Shown here in pieces: positions 33,080-42,275 of a stretch of DNA of 64,000 nucleotides. Origin of the DNA: Nocardia coubleae NBRC 108252 (GTDB taxonomy: Bacteria; Actinomycetota; Actinomycetes; Mycobacteriales; Mycobacteriaceae); contig NZ_BDBD01000021.1 of the NCBI RefSeq assembly GCF_001612805.1, forward strand, positions 124,001 through 188,000, given 5' to 3'. Positions within the stretch are counted from its first letter, which is position 1; every line of letters begins with the position of its first letter. Both the position numbers and the translations under genes were made by a program. A model generated the notes under the pieces. That model searched no databases. It was given only the letters and a program-made list of their open reading frames with translations, and was not told where the DNA came from.

Positions 33080-35016
33080 ACGCCGGTGACGTTGGGGTCG
33101 TTGCCCATGGCCCGCTGTCCGAGGTCCTTGCGGTACGCCTCGAGGGCCACCAGGTCGCCGAACAGCTCCATGTAGCCGTCGGGCTGATCGGACGCCGACA
33201 TGCGCTGCAGGCGTGACTTCAGCTCGGCGATCTGGCGGCCCACCCAGATCTCCTGCACGCGGGCGAGCACCCCGGAGATGAGCCGCGGCACGTCCTCCTG
33301 GGTGCGGACGGGCAGTTGTTCGTTGGCCAGCTCCGAGACGAGGGCCCGGATGAGCAGGTCCTCACTCTGATCGGCCACTGCCGCGACCCACTCGGCGCCG
33401 GTGAGACCCGATGCGGTGCCGCCGGCTTTCGCGATCATCAACCGGACCATCACGTAGGCGGGGTGGATGAACGCGTCGGCCTCGACGTCGTCGAAGGCCG
33501 GTCCCGCGATCCCCGGGTATTGCAGTGCCGCGCACAGGCTTTGGCGCTGGGCGAGCAACGTCGGTTCGCGGGGGTCGGGTCGGGCCGAGTCGCCGTTGCC
33601 GCGGGCGGGTGCGACGGGCCGCGGTGCGACGGCACCTCGCCGGCCACCCTTGTCGTCGGCGGGCGCCGCGCCGCCGCGGAAGTGCTTGCGGGCTTCGTCA
33701 CCGACCTGGCGCACCAGGGACTGGATGTCGTCCACGCCGAGCCAGCCGGCCAGCTTCGTCGCGTAGCCCTTGCGGGTCGCGTTGTCCTTGATCTGGGCGA
33801 CCACCGGAACCGCGCGCCGTCGCGCCTCGACCTGCCCTTCGACCGTGTCGAGGTTGTATTCGGCGAGCACGCCACGAATCACGAACTCGTAGAGCGGGGT
33901 TCGGCGGGCGACGAGGTCGCGCACCGCGGAGTCGCCCGAGCGCTGACGCAGCTCGCACGGATCCTGCCCGTCGGGCGCCACCGCGATGTAGGTCTGCCCG
34001 GCCAGCCGCTGGTCGCCGCTGAAGGCCTTCAGCGCGGCCGCCTGGCCCGCCGCGTCGCCGTCGAAGGTGTAGATGATCTCGCCGCGCCAGAAGTTGTCGT
34101 CCATCAGCAGCCTGCGCAGCACCTGCAGGTGTTCTTCGCCGAAGGCCGTTCCGCAGGAGGCGACGGCCGTCTTCACGCCGGCCAGGTGCATGGCCATCAC
34201 GTCGGTGTATCCCTCGACGACGACGGCCTGATGCCCCTTGGCGATCTCGCGCTTGGCGTGGTCGAGGCCGAACAGCACCTGGGACTTCTTGTACAGCAAC
34301 GTTTCCGGCGTATTCACGTACTTGCCGGGCATGGTGTCGTCGTCGAAGATCTTGCGGGCGCCGAACCCGATCACCTCGCCACCGAGGTTGCGGATGGGCC
34401 ACAGCAGCCTGCGGTGGAAGCGGTCGATGGGGCCGCGTTTGCCCTGCTTGGACAGTCCGGCCGCTTCCAGTTCCTTGAACTCGAAACCCAGGCGCTGCAG
34501 GTGTTTGGTGAGGGTGTCCCAGCCCGCGGGCGCGTAACCGCAGCCGAACTGCTGCCAGACGGCCTGATCGAAGTTTCGGTCGGTCAGGTACTTGCGGGCG
34601 GCCTCGGCCTCGGGTTCGTACAGGCGCGCGGCGTAGAACTCCTGCGCGGCGGCGTTGGCGGCGACCAGCCGCGAGCGGGTGCCCCGGTCGCGCTGCACCG
34701 AGGTGCCGCCGCCCTCGTAGTTGATCTGGTAGCCGATGCGGTCGGCCATCTGTTCGACGGCCTCGACGAAGCCGATGTGCTCGATCTGCTGCAGGAACTT
34801 GTAGACGTCACCGCCCTCGCCACAGCCGAAGCAGTGGAACAGGCCGTGATTGGGCCGCACATGGAACGACGGGGACTTCTCGTCGTGGAACGGGCACAGG
34901 CCTTTGATCGAGTCGGCACCGGCGCGTTTGAGCGCCACGTACTCTCCGACAACGTCTTCGATCCGGACACGTTCACGGATCGCCGCGATATCGCGATCTG
35001 GGATTCGTCCGGCCAC
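33076..35016 (-). CDS. dnaG: DNA primase
   Basis: The protein has 646 residues, the mycobacterial length. It synthesises RNA primers at the replication fork. The N-terminal zinc domain has CPFHDEKSPSFHV and CFGCGEGGDVYKF (Cys, His, Cys, Cys). The core RNA-polymerase domain carries RFHRRLLWPIRN and FGARKIF; TOPRIM acidic residues are in AVVVEGYTDVMAM and IYTFDGDAAGQ. The C-terminal helical DnaB-binding part (about 490-646) follows a basic Gly/Pro linker. It is convergent with the small upstream-coordinate gene and 23 bases downstream of dgt, so probably in one operon with it. Confidence 0.97.
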   Translation of the reverse strand: MAGRIPDRDIAAIRERVRIEDVVGEYVALKRAGADSIKGLCPFHDEKSPSFHVRPNHGLFHCFGCGEGGDVYKFLQQIEHIGFVEAVEQMADRIGYQINYEGGGTSVQRDRGTRSRLVAANAAAQEFYAARLYEPEAEAARKYLTDRNFDQAVWQQFGCGYAPAGWDTLTKHLQRLGFEFKELEAAGLSKQGKRGPIDRFHRRLLWPIRNLGGEVIGFGARKIFDDDTMPGKYVNTPETLLYKKSQVLFGLDHAKREIAKGHQAVVVEGYTDVMAMHLAGVKTAVASCGTAFGEEHLQVLRRLLMDDNFWRGEIIYTFDGDAAGQAAALKAFSGDQRLAGQTYIAVAPDGQDPCELRQRSGDSAVRDLVARRTPLYEFVIRGVLAEYNLDTVEGQVEARRRAVPVVAQIKDNATRKGYATKLAGWLGVDDIQSLVRQVGDEARKHFRGGAAPADDKGGRRGAVAPRPVAPARGNGDSARPDPREPTLLAQRQSLCAALQYPGIAGPAFDDVEADAFIHPAYVMVRLMIAKAGGTASGLTGAEWVAAVADQSEDLLIRALVSELANEQLPVRTQEDVPRLISGVLARVQEIWVGRQIAELKSRLQRMSASDQPDGYMELFGDLVALEAYRKDLGQRAMGNDPNVTGV

Positions 35017-35039
35017 GCGGCAAGTCTAGTGGGTCCAGG

Positions 35040-36293
35040 TCAGCGGCAGTCCAGCGCGGTCGCGACCCGCTCGAAGCGGCTTTCGGTGTAGGAGGCGATC
35101 TGGTCGATCACCACGCGCACCCGGGCGGTGTCGTCGGTGGCGGCGTTCCACCAGGGCAGCATCTGGTCGTCGAGGTGGGCCGGAGCGGTGGTGAGCAGGC
35201 GGTCGGCGACGGCCTGGACGCGTTCGCGCTGGGTCTGCTGTCTGGCCAGGTGCCCACGATCGGAGCGCACGTACCGCAGCGCGACCGTCTTGAGCACGGC
35301 CACCTCGGCCGCGACCACCGGCGGCACGATCAGATCGGCCTCGTAGCGCATCAGCGGGCCCGGCCCGGCGTGCTCCTGGGTGGCGACGATGGCGGCGGTG
35401 GCGAAGCGCCCGACCAGTTCGCTGGTGAGCCGTTTCAGGGCGACCGACGCGGCGAAGGTGCCGTCGTAGCCCGCCGCCTCGGCGACCACGTCGAGTTCCG
35501 ACAGCCGTTGCGCGGCGGCGGCCAGGGCATCGATCGACTGGTCGGGGTGTTCGCCGTGGCCCTGTTGGGCCAGGGCCGCCTGTTCGGCGGGGTCGGCGAG
35601 GGCACGCAGATCGATGCGGCCGACGATCACGCCGTCTTCCACATCGTGCACGGAGTACGCCACGTCGTCGGACCAGTCCATGATCTGGCATTCCAGGCTC
35701 TGCTTGCGCTCGGGAGCGTCCTTGCGCACCCACGCCAGGCGCTCCAGATCGTCGACGTAGGCGCCGAACTTGGTGCCGGAACCGCTTCTGCCCCACGGGT
35801 ATTTGAGCGTGGCGTCGAGGGCGGCGCGGGTGAGGTTGAGGCCGGCGCTCTCGCCATCGGCGTCGACGACCTTGGGCTCGAGGCGGGTGAGGATCCGCAG
35901 GTTCTGGGCGTTGCCCTCGAAACCGCCGTAGGCGTCGGCGAATTCGTCGAGGGCGCGTTCGCCGTTGTGGCCGTAGGGCGGGTGGCCGATGTCGTGGGCG
36001 AGACCGGCCAGATCGGCGAGATCGGGGTCGGCGCCGATGCCGTCGGCGATGCTGCGCCCGATCTGGGCGACCTCGAGCGAATGGGTGAGCCGGGTACGCG
36101 GGGTGTCGCCTTCGCGTGGACCCATGACCTGGGTTTTGTCGGCGAGGCGACGCAGCGCGGCCGAGTGCAGCACGCGCGCCCGGTCCCGGGAGAATTCGCT
36201 GCGGTGGCCCTTGCCCGCCGCACCAGGCCAGGCGGTTTTGCCCGGTTCGGTGACCATGCGTTCGCGGTCGTGCGGGGTGTAGGTATCGGTCAT
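35040..36293 (-). CDS. dgt: Deoxyguanosinetriphosphate triphosphohydrolase-like protein
   Basis: The protein has 417 residues from the ATG at 36293, one base after the upstream gene ends; a longer reading has no support. It hydrolyses dNTPs to nucleoside and triphosphate. HD-domain metal ligands are in TRLTHSLEVAQIG (His) and GLAHDIGHPPYGHNGE (His-Asp, and a second His), with a later Asp in MDWSDDVAYSVHDVEDG. RLADKTQVMG near the N-terminus is also typical. It is followed by dnaG, as in mycobacteria. Confidence 0.95.
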   Translation of the reverse strand: MTDTYTPHDRERMVTEPGKTAWPGAAGKGHRSEFSRDRARVLHSAALRRLADKTQVMGPREGDTPRTRLTHSLEVAQIGRSIADGIGADPDLADLAGLAHDIGHPPYGHNGERALDEFADAYGGFEGNAQNLRILTRLEPKVVDADGESAGLNLTRAALDATLKYPWGRSGSGTKFGAYVDDLERLAWVRKDAPERKQSLECQIMDWSDDVAYSVHDVEDGVIVGRIDLRALADPAEQAALAQQGHGEHPDQSIDALAAAAQRLSELDVVAEAAGYDGTFAASVALKRLTSELVGRFATAAIVATQEHAGPGPLMRYEADLIVPPVVAAEVAVLKTVALRYVRSDRGHLARQQTQRERVQAVADRLLTTAPAHLDDQMLPWWNAATDDTARVRVVIDQIASYTESRFERVATALDCR

Positions 36294-36294
36294 C

Positions 36295-37011
36295 TCACTG
36301 TCCCGCCTCGTAAGGGAAATCTGCCGAGAAATGAGTGAGCTGGTACCACAGCAGCGCACCGGTTTCGCGGGCGATGCCGTGGAATTGCGACTCCCTCGTG
36401 TAGACGGCCGGCCCGGTGCGGGTGGGTGCGGTCCAGGCGTGTAGACCGGCGTCTCGCGCCATCGTCCTGGTTCGCAGTGAATGCCACGGGTCGCTCACGA
36501 GTACGGCCGATGACAACCCGCTCTCGTGCATGGCGGCGGCGACGGCCTCGACGCTGCGCAGGGTGTCGGATCCCGTTTCGACGGCGAGGATGTCGGCACT
36601 CGGCACGCCCTTGTCCTCGAGATATTGCTTGCCCGAGGCGGCTTCGGTGTAGAGGTCGCCCTCCTGCTTGCCGCCGACGGTGATCACCAGGGGCGCCACA
36701 CCCGTCTCGTAGAGCCGCCACGCCTGGTACAGCCTGGCCTCGAAGACCGACGACGGCGTCCCCGAATACTGGGCGGCGCCGAGCACCACGATCGCGTCGG
36801 CCGGGGTGTGGTCGTCGATCCGCGCGACCTGCCACACCCGGAACGCCGTCCCACCGACCAGCACCAAGCCCATCACGATCGCGCCGGCGACCAGCCTGGT
36901 GATCCAGATCGAGACCGTCGAGAGCAAGGCGCGCCGGTGCCGGGCATCCGGAGCGGGCACGGTCGTGCGCGAAGAACCCGATTTCACCTTGCTCAGTCTG
37001 CCAGGTGGCAC
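36295..37011 (-). CDS. YdcF/DUF218 family membrane-anchored protein
   Basis: The protein has 238 residues. A single membrane anchor (about 33-57, STVSIWITRLVAGAIVMGLV) is followed by the DUF218 fold: DAIVVLGAAQYSGTPSSVFE (conserved Asp and Gly-Ala), RLYQAWRLYETGVAPLVITV, SADILAVETGSDTLRSVEAV and SSAVLVSDPWHSLRTRTMAR. Some members such as SanA and ElyC act in cell-envelope biogenesis. The Arg/His-containing final motif is present, so the protein looks intact. One base separates it from dgt. Confidence 0.88.
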   Translation of the reverse strand: MPPGRLSKVKSGSSRTTVPAPDARHRRALLSTVSIWITRLVAGAIVMGLVLVGGTAFRVWQVARIDDHTPADAIVVLGAAQYSGTPSSVFEARLYQAWRLYETGVAPLVITVGGKQEGDLYTEAASGKQYLEDKGVPSADILAVETGSDTLRSVEAVAAAMHESGLSSAVLVSDPWHSLRTRTMARDAGLHAWTAPTRTGPAVYTRESQFHGIARETGALLWYQLTHFSADFPYEAGQ

Positions 37012-37087
37012 CGACCGGTCGTCGGCTCAGCGGTCACTACTGAATTCCGGTCCGGTGAACGACGCACCGTGCCCGGTCGGCCTCGGA

Positions 37088-37765
37088 CTACCAGCCGCGG
37101 GCACGCCACTCGGGCAGTTGGGGTCGCTCCGCGCCGAGGGTGGTGTCGTCGCCGTGACCTGGGTAGACGACGGTGTCGTCCGGGTAGCGGTCGAACAGCT
37201 TGGTGGTCACATCGGTGAACAGGGAGTCGAAATCCTCGGGGTTGTGCGTTTTGCCCACGCCTCCGGGGAACAGGGAGTCACCGGTGAACAGGTGGGTGCG
37301 GCCCGCGCCGTCGGTCAGGGCAAGCGCGATCGAGCCAGGGGTGTGGCCGCGCAGGTGGATGACGGTGAGGGTGAGTTCGCCCAGGTCGATCGTCTCGCCG
37401 TCGGCGAGGAGGCGGTCGGGTGTGACGGGCAGCGGTTCGGCGTCGAGGGGGTGCGCGGCCGACGGGACGGCGAGAGCGCCCGCCACATCCGCCAGCGCCC
37501 ACCAGTGGTCGGGGTGCTGGTGAGTGGTGACGATGAGTTCGACCTGCCCGTCGGCCACCTGGTTGACCAGTTCGAGGATGCGGTTCGCCTCGTTGGCGGC
37601 GTCGATCAGCAGGGTTGCCCCGGTGGCGGCGCATCGCACCAGGTAGGTGTTGTTGTTCATGGCGCCGACGGCCATTTTCACGATGCGGGCGCCGGGGACA
37701 TCGCGCTGCTGAGCGTCGCCGCCGGGGGCGACCTGACCGGTGTAGCGGGCATCGACTGTGACCAT
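37088..37765 (-). CDS. MBL-fold metallo-hydrolase (glyoxalase II-like)
   Basis: The protein has 225 residues from the ATG at 37765. Zinc motifs in order: TTHQHPDHW (HxHxDH), LRGHTPGSIAL, FTGDSLFPGGVG (bridging Asp) and VYPGHGDDTTLGAE. VKMAVGAMNNNTYLVRC near the N-terminus matches hydroxyacylglutathione-hydrolase-like proteins. In organisms without glutathione it probably acts on a mycothiol or other thioester. It is on the same strand as, but 76 bases upstream of, the YdcF gene. Confidence 0.85.
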   Translation of the reverse strand: MVTVDARYTGQVAPGGDAQQRDVPGARIVKMAVGAMNNNTYLVRCAATGATLLIDAANEANRILELVNQVADGQVELIVTTHQHPDHWWALADVAGALAVPSAAHPLDAEPLPVTPDRLLADGETIDLGELTLTVIHLRGHTPGSIALALTDGAGRTHLFTGDSLFPGGVGKTHNPEDFDSLFTDVTTKLFDRYPDDTVVYPGHGDDTTLGAERPQLPEWRARGW

Positions 37766-37839
37766 GGTCCCGATGGTAGTGAGGCACGCGCCGACCTGTC
37801 GTACCCGTCTCACTCGGCCCGGGCCGTTAGATTCGACTC

Positions 37840-39897
37840 ATGCCGCTGCCGAGGAAAAGTCCGCGCATCCGATCGGTGAGGTACGTCGAGCGGGCCCGCA
37901 TGTCGTATCGACCAGCGGCGGGGCAACTCTGGGGCGCAGGTCCGGGGAAGCGATTCGTCGCGAATCTGCTCGGCGCGTTCCTGCTTCTGCTGTGTGCCCC
38001 GGCGGCCGGTGCGGAGCCACCGACGCGGATGGGCCCGCAACTGGTCGACTCCGCCGACGTGCTCAGCCCGGCGGACGAACAGCGGGTACTCGGCGCCGTC
38101 GACACCCTCTACCGCGATCACCAGGTGAAGCTCTGGCTCTTCTACGTCAACGATTTCGGGTCCATGTCCGCCCGTGACTGGGCAGCGCGCACGGCCGAGC
38201 TCTCCGATTTCGGCGATCGCGATCTGCTGCTCGCGGTGGCCGTCGACGACCGCGGCTACTGGTTCGACGGCATCCCACCCGCGAGCATCACCGACGCCGA
38301 GGTGGAATCGCTGCTGGCCGACACGGTGGAGCCCGATCTGCGCGAACAGAAATGGGCACAGGCGGGGATCGACACCGCCGAGGGACTCGGGGCCGCGGCG
38401 CGCGGTGGTGGCGCGTCGTCGGGTGTGCTGGTGTTGACAGCACTGGCCGTGGTGGTGGCGGCCGGTCTGCTCGTTCTGGTCATGCGCCGGCGTCGCCACG
38501 CCAAAGACCGGGCGGAACTCGCGACAGCGCGCGGCATGGACCCCACCGATTCGGCTGCGCTGTCGCGTCTTTCGCTGCCGACCCTGCACGCGTTGTCGAA
38601 GGAACGCCTGGTCGAGATCGACGACGCGGTGCGGACGAGCGAGGAGGAATTGGCGCTGGCGACCGGCGAATTCGGCGAGACGGCGGTGACCCCGTTCCGG
38701 AACGCGCTGGACGCGGCCCGTGCGGCGACCGCGAAAGCGTTCGCCCTGCGTCAGCAACTCGACGACGCCGTTCCCGAAACCCCCGATCAGCAGCGCGCCC
38801 TGCTGCTGGACCTGCTGGCGACCACCGGCAAGGCCGACCGCGAACTCGACGCCCAGGTGGCCGACTTCGACGCCATGCGCGATCTGCTCATCGACGCGCC
38901 CGCCCGCCTCGACGCTCTCACCCGCACCGTCGTCGAGCTCACCGCCCGCCTGCCCGCCGCCGACACCGAACTGGCCCGGCTCGACGCGACCTATCCCCCG
39001 GCGATGCTGACCTCCGTGCGCGACAACGTGCGCATGGCCCGTGAGCGAATCACCTTCGCCCAGACCAATATCGACGCCGCCCGCGACGTACTCACGAAAC
39101 CGGCCGGGCAGCAGGGTGGTGCGGTGGCCGCGATCCGTGCGGCCGAGGCCGCTCTCGGCCAGGCCCGCACGCTGCTCGACACCGTCGAGCACGCCGCGGC
39201 CGACATCCAGCAAGCCCGCGACGGATTGCCCGCCGCCCTGGACGAATTGCGCGCCGATCTCGCCGCCGCGTCCACCCTGACCGAATTCGGTGGCACCCAG
39301 CTCAGCGGCGCGATGGCCACCGCGACCACCACCCTGAACACGGTCGACGACGCCGACCCGCTCGGCGCCTTCCACGAGGTGGTCACCGCCGACGCCGACC
39401 TCGACCGAGCCATCGCCGCGGCCTCGGACCGCAAGCTCGCCGTCGAGGACCTGCGCCGCCGGCTCGACCGCACATTGCTCGACGCGACCAGCCGTATCGA
39501 CGCCGCGTCGTCGTTCATCACCACGCGGCGCGGCGGTGTCGACGCCGAGGCGCGCACCCGGTTGGCGCAGGCGCAACGTCATCTCGATCAGGCGCGGCAG
39601 CAGGCAGGCACCGATCCCGAACTGGCGTTGCGGAGCGCGCAGGCCGCCGCCGAATCGGGTGGGCGGGCCCTGCAGGAGGCGGAGGCGAGCGTACGGGCCT
39701 GGGAGACAAGACAACCCATGTCCGGAAGTGGGCAGGCCGGTGCGGTGCTCGGCGGCATCCTGCTGGACGGTCTGCTGCGCGGAGCGATCAGCGGCTCGCG
39801 CGGTGGTGGGTACGGCTCACGCCCGGGTGGGTACCGGCCCGGATCGTTCGGTGGCTCGTCGGGGTCACGGCGGGTGAGCCGAGGCGGCAGATTCTGA
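37840..39897 (+). CDS. TPM-domain membrane protein
   Basis: The protein has 685 residues. A signal/anchor occupies 39-58 (VANLLGAFLLLLCAPAAGAE). A TPM domain (TLP18.3/Psb32/MOLO-1 fold, about 65-185) follows, with VDSADVLSPADEQRVLGAVD, HQVKLWLFYVNDF and DLLLAVAVDDRGYWFD. The second membrane helix is 195-218 (VLVLTALAVVVAAGLLVLV, then RRRR). The long remainder is coiled-coil-like, rich in Ala/Asp/Leu/Arg, and ends with a Gly/Ser/Arg tail (GGYGSRPGG, SRRVSRGGRF). The homologue lies beside dgt in M. tuberculosis (Rv2345), as I recall. The function is unknown, probably in the envelope. Confidence 0.85.
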   Translation: MPLPRKSPRIRSVRYVERARMSYRPAAGQLWGAGPGKRFVANLLGAFLLLLCAPAAGAEPPTRMGPQLVDSADVLSPADEQRVLGAVDTLYRDHQVKLWLFYVNDFGSMSARDWAARTAELSDFGDRDLLLAVAVDDRGYWFDGIPPASITDAEVESLLADTVEPDLREQKWAQAGIDTAEGLGAAARGGGASSGVLVLTALAVVVAAGLLVLVMRRRRHAKDRAELATARGMDPTDSAALSRLSLPTLHALSKERLVEIDDAVRTSEEELALATGEFGETAVTPFRNALDAARAATAKAFALRQQLDDAVPETPDQQRALLLDLLATTGKADRELDAQVADFDAMRDLLIDAPARLDALTRTVVELTARLPAADTELARLDATYPPAMLTSVRDNVRMARERITFAQTNIDAARDVLTKPAGQQGGAVAAIRAAEAALGQARTLLDTVEHAAADIQQARDGLPAALDELRADLAAASTLTEFGGTQLSGAMATATTTLNTVDDADPLGAFHEVVTADADLDRAIAAASDRKLAVEDLRRRLDRTLLDATSRIDAASSFITTRRGGVDAEARTRLAQAQRHLDQARQQAGTDPELALRSAQAAAESGGRALQEAEASVRAWETRQPMSGSGQAGAVLGGILLDGLLRGAISGSRGGGYGSRPGGYRPGSFGGSSGSRRVSRGGRF

Positions 39898-39941
39898 TCG
39901 TTGACTCTCACACTGTGTGAGGCCGTACACCGGAGGGCGTC

Positions 39942-40760
39942 ATGTTCAGTATCGGAGATTTCGCCAGACACGGTCAGGTGTCGGTGCGCATGCTGCGCCA
40001 CTACGACGCGGTCGGATTGTTGCGGCCCGCCCGGGTCGATCCGGCCACCGGCTACCGGTTCTATTCGGCCGCGCAGCTGGCCAGGCTCAACCGGATCGTC
40101 GCGCTCAAGGGGCTCGGATTCAGTCTCGAGCAGGTGGGCCGGATGCTCGAGCCGGGGCCACAACCCCGGGAGCTGCGCGGCATGCTCACGTTGCGCCGGG
40201 CGGAGCTGGAACAGCGGTTGGCGGCCGACCGCGCGCGGCTGACCGAGGTCGAGGCGAGACTCCGCATCATCGAGAAGGAGGGCGTCATGCCCGAGCAGGA
40301 TGTTGTGATCAAGTCCGTGCCCGCGGTGCGGGTGGCCAGGTCGAGCGGGGTGGCGGCGGGCTTCGAACCCGCCCACATCAGCCCGGTGATCCAGCCGTTG
40401 TTCGAGGGGCTCAGCGATCGGCTCGCGCAGGCGGGCATCGCGATCGCCGGTCCGGCCATCGTGTACTACGAGCCCGCCGACGACGGCTCCGTCCGGGTGC
40501 ACGCCTGTGTGCCGGTGAATGCCGAACCCGACGCGGTGCGGGATATTTCGATCGTCGACCTGCCTGCCGTCGATCGGGTGGCGACGACGGTCTACCACGG
40601 GAATGTCGGCGGAATCGGTGCGGCGTGGCAGGAGCTGGGTCGCTGGGTGGAGGACAACGGGTACCGCACGGCCGCCCCGGTGCGTGAGGTGACGCTCGAA
40701 TGGACACCGGATCCGAACGGGTGGGTCACCGAATTGCAGGAACCACTGGCCGCGAGGTAG
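39942..40760 (+). CDS. MerR family regulator with GyrI-like effector domain
   Basis: The protein has 272 residues. The winged helix is MFSIGDFARHGQVSVRML, RHYDAVGLLRPARVDPATGY and RFYSAAQLARLNRIVALKGL. A dimerisation helix lies at about 75-108 (LRGMLTLRRAELEQRL, RLTEVEARLRIIEKEG). Residues 115-272 form a GyrI-like ligand-binding fold (VVIKSVPAVRVARSSG; EWTPDPNGWVTELQEPL at the end). BltR/BmrR-type regulators of this build sense lipophilic drugs and activate efflux genes. No efflux gene is adjacent. Confidence 0.9.
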   Translation: MFSIGDFARHGQVSVRMLRHYDAVGLLRPARVDPATGYRFYSAAQLARLNRIVALKGLGFSLEQVGRMLEPGPQPRELRGMLTLRRAELEQRLAADRARLTEVEARLRIIEKEGVMPEQDVVIKSVPAVRVARSSGVAAGFEPAHISPVIQPLFEGLSDRLAQAGIAIAGPAIVYYEPADDGSVRVHACVPVNAEPDAVRDISIVDLPAVDRVATTVYHGNVGGIGAAWQELGRWVEDNGYRTAAPVREVTLEWTPDPNGWVTELQEPLAAR

Positions 40761-40903
40761 TCGAATCAGCCCGCCGCTGCGGGTGGACCCTCCATGCGGC
40801 GGGCGCGCGGCACGACTTCCAGTCGGCCGCGTGGTCGAGTCGACCAGCCGCCTGGCTCCGGTGCCGCGTGGGCGGTCGGCCGTCTCCGACGCGCCGGGTG
40901 ACT

Positions 40904-42160
40904 TCAGGCGGACGCTGCGGTTTCGCGCGAGCAGGCCCAAGTCAGTTCTGCGACAACAGCTGTCAGCAATTCCGCTGCGCGGGCTCCACCGCCGAGGCGG
41001 CCGATCGTCAGCCTGCCGAGGTAGGTGTAGACGAGGAAGGTGACCGCCGCGGCCGCACCGGTGGACGAGCGCGGGTGGGCGGAGAGGTAGACGATCTCGT
41101 AGTCATCGAGGATGAGTCCGGTCGGTGCGCGGAACAGCGGCACCGTTCCGGTGTTGGTGACGGCGATATGGCCTGCGGTCGAGTGGATTCGGGTGGGGCC
41201 GTAGTAGTCCGGGAAGTGCAGTACCGACTGTTCGACGACACCGTCGGCCAGGTCGTTGTGCAGGCTGGTGCCGATGCGGCGAGCCAGGTCGACGACATCG
41301 TCGGTGTCGTCGGTCGCGAACGCCGCGAGCCCGGACACGTTCGTCCCCGCCTCCGCCGCCACCGGTGGGTCGAGACGCCTGCGCAGGTCCACCGGGTAGA
41401 CGCAGCCGACCCGCTCGCCGCCGTACACCCCGCGGTATGCCCGCAGCACGGCGGCGGTGACCAACCCGTTGACGCTCACCGCATGCGCGCGAGCGAGCTC
41501 GAGCACACGGACGGTCTCGGCCGGGTCCAGCCGGACGCGAGCAGGTCTGGAGAGGGCGGCGGGCTCGACGCGCTGCGACCCGCCGGTCTCGGCCACGACG
41601 AGCGGCCGCGTCACCGCCTCCAGCCCCGACCTCGGACCGCGTCCGATCCCCCGCTGCGCCAGCATCATCTCCAGCGACACCGGCAGCTCCCGCGCCCCCG
41701 CGATGATCTTCCCGGTCTCCACATGATCGGTGTAGTACCCCCACAGCCGCGCGAACAGCTCGACGCAATGCCCGGCGTCGGCCACCCCGTGGTGCACGAA
41801 CAACGTGACCCTGGCCCGATCCTCTTCGGCGAGAACGACATCCAGGTACCCGAGCTGATCGGCGGGGTCCATGGTCTCGGCGGGCACCCGCACCTCGTCG
41901 GGATCACCGAAACTGACCCACGCGCCGACGGCCTCGAAATCGCCCGGCCGCAACAGGATTCCGTGTCCTTCGGCGTCCTCGACGATCCGGCACACCAGGA
42001 TCGGGAACGCCCGCTGCAATGCCGCGAACGCCGCCCCGAGCGCGGCGGCGTCGAGTTCCCCGTGCACCGTCACCGAGCGCCCGGTGAACGTGCCGTGCCG
42101 GACGAATCGTTGTTCCGACGGGTCGAGCACCCGCACCACGTCTTCCGGTTCCCACAGCAC
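40904..42160 (-). CDS. PapA5-like acyltransferase (condensation-domain family)
   Basis: The protein has 418 residues. The catalytic motif HHGVADAGH (HHxxxDG-type, about 122) is followed by the two-domain condensation fold; later hallmarks are SVNGLVTAAVLRAYRGV and VYPVDLRRRLDPP. Mycobacterial PapA5 transfers mycocerosyl groups onto phthiocerol, and relatives acylate other lipids or polyketides. No polyketide synthase is next to it, so the substrate is open. It stands alone between the MerR and glyS genes. Confidence 0.8.
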   Translation of the reverse strand: MLWEPEDVVRVLDPSEQRFVRHGTFTGRSVTVHGELDAAALGAAFAALQRAFPILVCRIVEDAEGHGILLRPGDFEAVGAWVSFGDPDEVRVPAETMDPADQLGYLDVVLAEEDRARVTLFVHHGVADAGHCVELFARLWGYYTDHVETGKIIAGARELPVSLEMMLAQRGIGRGPRSGLEAVTRPLVVAETGGSQRVEPAALSRPARVRLDPAETVRVLELARAHAVSVNGLVTAAVLRAYRGVYGGERVGCVYPVDLRRRLDPPVAAEAGTNVSGLAAFATDDTDDVVDLARRIGTSLHNDLADGVVEQSVLHFPDYYGPTRIHSTAGHIAVTNTGTVPLFRAPTGLILDDYEIVYLSAHPRSSTGAAAAVTFLVYTYLGRLTIGRLGGGARAAELLTAVVAELTWACSRETAASA

Positions 42161-42275
42161 ACCGAAATCGTGAACTACCCACCCAGCCGACGCAAACCGT
42201 CAGCTACACAGTGTGATCAACGCGGCTCGTGTCCGGACATGCGAAAGCCCGCGACAGGCGCGGGCTTTCGATGGG

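Noticed and set aside
33316..35091. 591-codon plus-strand open frame
   Set aside because: It is an antisense shadow of dnaG: wrong codon bias, no family features, and the dnaG frame carries all the conserved motifs.
42161..42275. Glycine riboswitch or other leader element near glyS
   Set aside because: This stretch is downstream of glyS and shows no riboswitch-like conserved core; the upstream side (43677-43808) also lacks one.
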